In this document: positions 40,483-45,842 of the stretch, piece after piece
Layout: each line of letters opens with the position of its first letter
Position numbering within the stretch: the first letter of the stretch is position 1
Origin: Chitinophagales bacterium
GTDB lineage: Bacteria > Bacteroidota > Bacteroidia > Chitinophagales > CAIODY01
Reading direction: 5' to 3'
DNA length: 45,842 bases
Assembly: GCA_026461075.1 (NCBI GenBank)
Contig: JAPJNH010000102.1
Location: 1-45,842, forward strand
Program-made: the position numbers and the translations under genes
The notes under the pieces: model-generated
What the model was told of the DNA's origin: nothing
Databases searched by the model: none
The model's input: the letters and a program-made list of their open reading frames with translations, nothing else

Positions 40483-42420
40483 TTATTGCAGAATTCGGAC
40501 GCTAGTTCTTCTGTTTTTCGAACGACCTTCTTCCGTTTCATTACTCGCAATTGGGACAGTCTCGCCATAGCCTTTTGCTTTCATTCTTTCTTCAGCAATT
40601 CCTTTCGACTTTAAGAACGCAACCACCGACTCAGCCCTTTGTTGAGATAGATTTAAGTTGTCCTCACTAGTACCAGTATTATCGGTATGTCCTCCAATTT
40701 CTATCTTCATGTTTGGGTTCTCTTTTAGCAACTGAACTAGCAAGAATAATTCTGAAAAAGATTTTTTCTGTAATTCTGCAGAAGCAGTAGCAAAATAGAT
40801 ATTATTCAGGTTTATGTTCGCTCCAACAGCAATTGGTTCCATTAATAAATCTGCATTGTGTGCAATGTTTTCCTCTGTTGATTGTACATCCATATGACTA
40901 CTATAAATAAGATAGCCTGGCATCACAGCTTCGATAGCATATTCCCCTTCGCCCGAAGGTAAGCAAAACATGAACTCACCATCTATATTATTACTTTCTG
41001 CCTCTCTTACTACTCGCCCGGTGTTCAAGTTCACTAATTCTAAGGTAGCACCTAATGCCTTGTTTGTTTTCTTGTCCAAAACTTTACCTTTTAGATAACT
41101 AACAGGCTTAGCCTGAACTTCTGGATTTAATTGAAAGGTATAGATATCTAAATTATTTCCTCCTTTGCCCATTGATGAAGCATAATAGGCTGTTTTCCCA
41201 TCTGCAGTAACAATTAAGTTGGTCTCGTCATCCTTGGTATTGATAGGGTAGCCAAGATTTTGCGGTTTACTCCAGCTACCATCCGCTTGCTTCCTTGTTA
41301 CAAACAAATCCATTTTACCCATTCCCGGATGACCATTAGATGCAAAATATAGGGTTACTCCATCAGGATGAATAAACGGACTGTTTTCATCACTCATTGA
41401 ATTTACGGTTGGACCTAGGTTCTCTGGCAAACTCCATTTTCCATCTGCCTGTAGTTGACTCATATAAATATCCGCTCCGCCAGAGCCAATTTTACTTCTA
41501 TGTGCTGCAAAGTATAAGGTGCGGCCATCCGCAGAGAAGGAAGGCTGAGATTCCCAATCACCTGTATTAATAGGAGGGCCAAGTGGGGTAGGGATAGTCC
41601 ATTGTCCTTTTTCTTTATAGGTAAGATATAAATCACAACCGCTCGACATGTTACGCTTATCATTGCAACGCGTGAAAAACATATAACTGCCATCCACACT
41701 CATACATTGTGCACCTTCGTTATTGTCAGTATTAATAATGTTGCCTAAGTTTTTGGCGCGAGTCCAATTTCCATCTCTAAAATAGCTGATATAAAAATCT
41801 TCATTGCCTGCCGCTCCGTTATTCAATAATCGGTTAAACAATAAAGTACTTCCGTCAGGTGTGATAAAAGGAGAGTAATCACGCGTTCTGGAATTAATAC
41901 TGTCTCCGAGATTATGTGGGTCAAAAGGTACAGGATTTGCAAGGGCTGCAATTCTGAATTCGTAAGACGCTTTTAAATGATCTCCTTGTATTTTCTCTGC
42001 AGAAGTCAATTTACTCAAAGCAAGATACTTGTCGATCGGCTGCAGAGCTTCTTGGCATTTGTCTTCCGCAGCGTATAATTCAGCAATGGTTCTGTAGCGC
42101 TTGCCACAATATTCTTCATCGATAAGAATCGCTTTGCTATAGCTTTCAATCGCTTTGCTTGGTTTCTTTTCTTCTCTTTGAACATCACCCAATAACAGCC
42201 AAGCATCGCAATAACGTGGTTCCAAAACGATTGCCTTGAGTAAAGCTTTTTCAGCATCCGCAAATTGCATGAGTCCCACTGCGCTTATAGCCTCTTGGTA
42301 TTGTGCTTTCGCTTTAGAAGATACTTTACTTGGGTCGTACTGCGCATGCGCCTTGTTTGCGCCGAAACACAAAACAAAGAAGATGGCTAACATTAAAAAG
42401 GGTTTAACGGTTTTTGTCAT
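40483..42420 (-). CDS. OmpA-family protein with TPR, PD40 propeller and CRD (PorE-like)
   Basis: A 645-residue exported protein from the ATG at 42420 (signal peptide ending AHAQ); an ATG at 42438 adds six residues and is possible. Order of domains: TPR repeats (~30-140), a WD40-like PD40 beta-propeller (~165-410, with repeated FSADGRTLYFA-type strands), a carboxypeptidase-regulatory-like domain (~425-510) and an OmpA peptidoglycan-binding domain (~530-645, GGHTDNTGTSEDN, LSQQRAESV). This is the order described for PorE of the type IX secretion system, though similar paralogues exist. It overlaps the end of the protease gene upstream by 17 bases. Confidence 0.88.
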   Translation of the reverse strand: MTKTVKPFLMLAIFFVLCFGANKAHAQYDPSKVSSKAKAQYQEAISAVGLMQFADAEKALLKAIVLEPRYCDAWLLLGDVQREEKKPSKAIESYSKAILIDEEYCGKRYRTIAELYAAEDKCQEALQPIDKYLALSKLTSAEKIQGDHLKASYEFRIAALANPVPFDPHNLGDSINSRTRDYSPFITPDGSTLLFNRLLNNGAAGNEDFYISYFRDGNWTRAKNLGNIINTDNNEGAQCMSVDGSYMFFTRCNDKRNMSSGCDLYLTYKEKGQWTIPTPLGPPINTGDWESQPSFSADGRTLYFAAHRSKIGSGGADIYMSQLQADGKWSLPENLGPTVNSMSDENSPFIHPDGVTLYFASNGHPGMGKMDLFVTRKQADGSWSKPQNLGYPINTKDDETNLIVTADGKTAYYASSMGKGGNNLDIYTFQLNPEVQAKPVSYLKGKVLDKKTNKALGATLELVNLNTGRVVREAESNNIDGEFMFCLPSGEGEYAIEAVMPGYLIYSSHMDVQSTEENIAHNADLLMEPIAVGANINLNNIYFATASAELQKKSFSELFLLVQLLKENPNMKIEIGGHTDNTGTSEDNLNLSQQRAESVVAFLKSKGIAEERMKAKGYGETVPIASNETEEGRSKNRRTSVRILQ

Positions 42421-44527
42421 CAAACAAGATTTGGTCAATTAGAATTAAGCCTGTTTCGTAGATATAGCTGTCTTGACGGATATTTTTACGCCACACATTG
42501 TTTTTACTAAGCTTATTAGTGTCAGCAATCATGCCAATTGAATCTGTGCTTGGAATAGCAACGAACATCGGACGAGTTTTTTTACTCAAACGTTCATTCG
42601 TTTTTGTTTTACTCTTCATTTCATTTTCCTCGCTGATATACTTGTCGTAGTTTAAAGAGTATTTATTGTCATGATTCTTGACACCTATATAATTTGCAAG
42701 ACTAGATACATTGACAAAGAACGAGTCATTCGTTAAACGAGTAGAGCTTTTTTTCTGCAACTCATCTAGTTTAGGTGCTTTTGTCCATTCCTGATGAGCC
42801 GCTGCAGGGATCTGTGACCAACGTAATGGGAAGTCGTCTTTCTTTTCACCATATTCAATTTTTGCATAGGCATCTGGGAGTATGATATCAGGAGTGACTC
42901 CTTTTAATTGTGTAGACCCTCCGTTCACTCTGTAAAACTTCTGATCGGTAATTTTTAAAGCACCAAGCGTTCTCGCCAATTCAAAATTATTGGTACGTGC
43001 GAATACTCCTAAATCATAAAAACGTTGTACGCTACCTTTACCGTGTGTGGAAGGACTACCAACGATAATACCACGATGATAGTCTTGAATAGCTGCAGCT
43101 AAAATTTCAGATGCCGAAGCACTGAATTCATTTACCATTACCGCAACTGGGCCATCATACTGTATTCTGCCATCTGGATCAGCTAAAATTTCAGGATCTT
43201 GTCCTCTAGCTTTTACTTGAACCATGGGGCCATTCTGTACAAACAAGCCTGCAATCTGAACTACGTCAGATAAGGATCCTCCGCCATTATTTCTTACGTC
43301 TAGGATGATTGCATCCACATGATCCTTCTTCAGCTTTTCAACCTCTTTAGCCATATCTGGACCACATCTTCTTCCATTTGCTGCATTAAAGTCCGCATAA
43401 AATTCTGGCAAATAGATATAGCCGATTTTTTTGCCGTTCATTTGCAATATACTTGATTTTGCAAAGGTCTCTTCAATTTCAACCACATCACGCGTAATAC
43501 GGATTTCTTCTTTTGCGCCATCACTATGTTTCACAAATAAACGAACAAGGGTTCCTTTCTTGCCGCGGATATGCTTAATCGCTTCATCGATATCGACATT
43601 CTCTAGTGAAAACCAATCGGCATCCAAACCCTCTGCAACTTTCATAATTAAGTCTTCCGCTTTCAAATGACCTTCCTTCCAAGCCGGACCACCGATTACT
43701 AAACTAGCTACTTTGATATAATCATCTTTCACTTGCAATGTTGCTCCGATGCCTTCTAATTTGCCACTCATTCGAATGTCAAATGTTTCCTTATCTTTTG
43801 GTGGGAAAAAGTTAGTGTGCGGATCCATTACCCCTGTTATGCAGTTTACATATGAACTGAATAAATCTGATTCATTTATCTTGGCAATTCGGTCAAAATA
43901 GTCTTTGGTTGATTTTTGAATCTTAGTACGCGCTTCAATTTCAAGTTGTGCGTCCGTTTTAATTGAATCGTAAGAAGAGTCTTTTTTATCAATCTTCTGT
44001 TGTTGCTCGTCCTTGAGTTCCTTGAACTTCACAAGCACTTGATATTTTAATTCTTTTCTCCAAAGGTCTTTACGCTGCTCCTCCGATTTAGCAAATTGTA
44101 GTTTTTTGCCATCAATAATGATTTCTTCATCCTCCTTAAAATTAAATGGAGTTTCTAATAGAGTAGGGTAGAAGGTCTTTACTTCGGCGATTCTTGATTG
44201 ATAAATTTTTACAATATCGTTATATGCACTCAAATCAGGAGAAATGATAGCATCGTCTAATTTGTTGGCATATTTAGTTTTTAAAGTAGCTATGTCGCTC
44301 GCAAGAAAAAACTTTTTATTATAGTCTAGACGTTGAATAAATAAATTAAAAATATCGTTTGAAAGCGCATCATTAATTTGCTTTGGCTCAAAATGACTGT
44401 TCATAACTGCCGTAGCAACTGATTGGATGACCAACTTTCTTTTTTCTGTTGACTCGGTACTTTCTTGTGCTTTTAAACTCAAGCTCAAACCTAAAATGGT
44501 GATAGCTACACTAACTATATTTCTCAT
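42404..44527 (-). CDS. prc: tail-specific protease (Prc/CtpA-like, S41)
   Basis: A 707-residue exported serine protease with a signal peptide ending near residue 20 (LKAQ). The N-terminal Prc domain covers about 25-230, with a charged linker. The PDZ domain (~230-330) starts at GIGATLQVKDDYIKV. The S41 domain (~360-560) has VRNNGGGSLSDVVQIAGLF, the catalytic Ser in NEFSASASEI and the Lys in STHGKGSVQ. The C-terminal ~110 residues match the Prc C-terminal domain (PLRWSQIP). It cleaves proteins at their C-termini in the periplasm. The PorE-like gene overlaps its 3' end. Confidence 0.95.
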   Translation of the reverse strand: MRNIVSVAITILGLSLSLKAQESTESTEKRKLVIQSVATAVMNSHFEPKQINDALSNDIFNLFIQRLDYNKKFFLASDIATLKTKYANKLDDAIISPDLSAYNDIVKIYQSRIAEVKTFYPTLLETPFNFKEDEEIIIDGKKLQFAKSEEQRKDLWRKELKYQVLVKFKELKDEQQQKIDKKDSSYDSIKTDAQLEIEARTKIQKSTKDYFDRIAKINESDLFSSYVNCITGVMDPHTNFFPPKDKETFDIRMSGKLEGIGATLQVKDDYIKVASLVIGGPAWKEGHLKAEDLIMKVAEGLDADWFSLENVDIDEAIKHIRGKKGTLVRLFVKHSDGAKEEIRITRDVVEIEETFAKSSILQMNGKKIGYIYLPEFYADFNAANGRRCGPDMAKEVEKLKKDHVDAIILDVRNNGGGSLSDVVQIAGLFVQNGPMVQVKARGQDPEILADPDGRIQYDGPVAVMVNEFSASASEILAAAIQDYHRGIIVGSPSTHGKGSVQRFYDLGVFARTNNFELARTLGALKITDQKFYRVNGGSTQLKGVTPDIILPDAYAKIEYGEKKDDFPLRWSQIPAAAHQEWTKAPKLDELQKKSSTRLTNDSFFVNVSSLANYIGVKNHDNKYSLNYDKYISEENEMKSKTKTNERLSKKTRPMFVAIPSTDSIGMIADTNKLSKNNVWRKNIRQDSYIYETGLILIDQILFDDKNR

Positions 44528-44594
44528 GTGGAATCATTTTCTCAATAATACGAAAATTACTTTGGTTTTGTTGTAGCAAGTTCTAAATAAGCTG

Positions 44595-45368
44595 TTAAGC
44601 AGTTTCTGGTTTAAAATATTTGAGGGCTGTTAAAATCCTCGAACCGTACCAGCTGCAATAGCTTCCATTAATTAATTCAACTTTAATTCCAGGAAGTAAT
44701 AATTGTAGCTCCTCTTTGTGTTTTTCTTTGAATGGAAATGGCTCGTCTGAAAGCAATAGTTTGTCCGGCGCTAATTGTTTTATCTCTTCTAAACTCAGAG
44801 TAGGGTAACGGAGCGTTTCTTTTGGAAGGATATTCTCGTAACCAATTGCCTTTAAAAATGAACTGATATAAGTATCATGACCGATACTCATGAAAGGCTT
44901 ATTCCAAATTAAATAGATTACTTTTTCGTTTTTGAATTGAAACTGTTTTCTCGCCTCATCGATTTCAGTAACTAATTGCTCTGATTGTGTTTTCTTGTCA
45001 AAAATGTAACCAATGTCATGGATCATTTTTAAAGCATCTTCAATGGTCTGAATATTACTTACATAACAGTTCGTGTGCTCCGAAATTAAGTCAATATGCT
45101 CTTTTAGATTTTCTTCTTTATTGGCAAATACAATAGCAGGTTTTAATCGAATAATCTCTTCAACATGCGGGTTCTTTGTTCCTCCTATTCGATGAATGCT
45201 ATTACATTCTTTTTCAGGATAAGTACAAAATTTTGTTCTTCCAATAATTGATTCTTTAAGTCCCATGTCAATTAGTAATTCCGTGATGGAAGGGACCAAA
45301 GAAACAATGCTTTGTGGCACTTCTAAAAAAGTAAGTGGCCGGCCTAGTTGGTCATTTATTTTTAGCAT
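44595..45368 (-). CDS. helical-backbone metal receptor (BtuF-like), no signal peptide
   Basis: A 257-residue protein from the ATG at 45368; the longer in-frame start at 45398 runs into the promoter. It has the BtuF/periplasmic-binding protein type 3 layout: IVSLVPSITELLIDMG at the start, GRTKFCTYPEKEC, RIGGTKNPHVEEI and IRLKPAIVFA, then a linker helix and the second lobe (FLKAIGYENILP, LSLEEIKQLAPDKLLLSDEP). These proteins bind cobalamin or iron-siderophores, but this one shows no signal peptide or lipobox, and no ABC transporter gene lies beside it. A cytoplasmic role or a metal sensor is possible. Confidence 0.82.
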   Translation of the reverse strand: MLKINDQLGRPLTFLEVPQSIVSLVPSITELLIDMGLKESIIGRTKFCTYPEKECNSIHRIGGTKNPHVEEIIRLKPAIVFANKEENLKEHIDLISEHTNCYVSNIQTIEDALKMIHDIGYIFDKKTQSEQLVTEIDEARKQFQFKNEKVIYLIWNKPFMSIGHDTYISSFLKAIGYENILPKETLRYPTLSLEEIKQLAPDKLLLSDEPFPFKEKHKEELQLLLPGIKVELINGSYCSWYGSRILTALKYFKPETA

Positions 45369-45400
45369 AATTGTCTCAAAAATCGTAAATTTAACCAAGA

Positions 45401-45431
45401 CAAAGGTAAAATGTCAACAGGTCGTTGGAAA
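45401..45431 (-). promoter_or_regulatory. promoter of the BtuF-like gene, overlapping the divergent gene
   Basis: On the minus strand TACCTTTG (45408-45401) is an exact -7 element and TTTC (45431-45428) is a near -33, with a 19-bp spacer. The -33 lies within the first codons of the methyltransferase gene read the other way. Confidence 0.5.
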
Positions 45432-45842
45432 TGGCGCTTAGCGCAAAATTTAGAAATCCGCTGGTGGAAACGTTATCTAACTGGTAAGGACAAGTCGACC
45501 TATTATGAATGGAAGCGAAACTATTGGTTAAATGCCTTAAATGAGTTAAAAGAATTCGTACCTAAACTTTCTGGATTACACATTGCTGATGTTGGTAGTG
45601 GTCCGGCAGGAATATTCACTATTCTAAATGAAAATATGGTTGATGCGATTGATCCTTTAATCGATTCGTATAAAAACAATATTTCAATTTTTAGTACGGA
45701 AGATTTTCCGTGGGTGAATTTTGTAAATCAAGATTTAGAAAACTGGACTCCGGAAAAAAAGTACGATGTCATTTTTTGCTTGAACGCTATCAATCACGTA
45801 GAAAATATTTACCAAGGATATAGAAATTTATACACCGCACTC
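45411..45842 (+). CDS. class I SAM-dependent methyltransferase (3'-truncated)
   Basis: The frame is open from the ATG at 45411 to the window end, giving 144 residues. After a Trp/Lys-rich start (RWKWRLAQNLEIRWWKRYL), the motif I glycine loop LHIADVGSGPAGI appears at about residue 55, followed by an acidic residue in DAIDPLID and motif IV-like YDVIFCLNAINHV near residue 125. This fits class I methyltransferases of the UbiE/Methyltransf_11 or _25 type. The substrate and full length cannot be judged. It is divergent from the BtuF-like gene with a 42-base gap. Confidence 0.85.
   Translation, partial: MSTGRWKWRLAQNLEIRWWKRYLTGKDKSTYYEWKRNYWLNALNELKEFVPKLSGLHIADVGSGPAGIFTILNENMVDAIDPLIDSYKNNISIFSTEDFPWVNFVNQDLENWTPEKKYDVIFCLNAINHVENIYQGYRNLYTAL

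Noticed and set aside
1-45842. CRISPR array, insertion sequence, prophage or defence island
   Set aside because: No regularly spaced repeats, transposase, integrase, phage structural or restriction genes were seen; composition looks uniform.

Overview
The window reads as chromosomal core sequence from a low-GC member of the Bacteroidota, most likely Chitinophagales or a close relative. The evidence is: sigma-A promoters of the TAnnTTTG type with TTTG about 19 bp upstream, few Shine-Dalgarno sites, a type IX secretion sorting domain on a secreted protease, a PorE-like OmpA protein, an ExbB-ExbD-ExbD-TonB operon, a three-subunit proton-pumping transhydrogenase, and several families largely confined to this phylum (DUF2723, DUF4199, DUF4296, DUF4920, DUF5723). 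No insertion sequence, prophage, CRISPR array or rRNA was seen, and no gene-free stretch exceeds 300 bases.

Layout. 1-2139 (+): the end of a DUF5723-like barrel protein and two paralogous small lipoproteins, closed by a two-way terminator. 2206-5927 (-): a DUF2723/GT117-like membrane glycosyltransferase followed by an EGF-domain lipoprotein. 6053-8599 (+): tRNA-Gln, then a DUF4296 lipoprotein, a DUF58 protein and a glycosyltransferase-like protein. 8596-13508 (-): an M28 peptidase with PDZ domain, a CarboxypepD_reg-like protein, and pntAA-pntAB-pntB. 13727-18039 (+): tRNA-Glu, tRNA-Val, an M13 peptidase, a type IX-secreted M43-like protease and a DUF4199 membrane protein. 18041-19847 (-): a sugar nucleotidyltransferase and dapD. 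20042-23522 (+): exbB-exbD-exbD-tonB and rnhA. 23519-24508 (-): hldD interrupted by one in-frame stop. 24591-25340 (+): scpA. 25417-30738 (-): a five-gene run with a sugar epimerase, a Wza-like exporter, rfbC, a UbiA-family prenyltransferase and a DUF4920 lipoprotein. 30796-35879 (-): a compact six-gene envelope operon. 36073-37122 (+): queA. 37125-45368 (-): topA with a SirB1-like gene, a tail-specific protease with a PorE-like OmpA protein, and a BtuF-like metal receptor. 45411 to the end (+): a truncated methyltransferase.

The best candidate for an undescribed system is the operon at 30796-35879. It encodes a LolA-like protein, a YidD homologue carrying its own signal peptide, two related exported proteins that share a PGxG-x-x-Y-x-G hydrophobic module and overlap by 74 bases, and two exported FKBP-type prolyl isomerases carrying three FKBP domains. 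This looks like an envelope protein biogenesis or folding module. Other points of note are the in-frame stop in hldD, a 10-bp inverted repeat with a competing inner hairpin just before the epimerase start at 30738, and several genes whose promoter -7 element lies only 4-7 bases before the ATG, which predicts leaderless transcripts. All functional calls come from reading motifs by eye; no database search was run.
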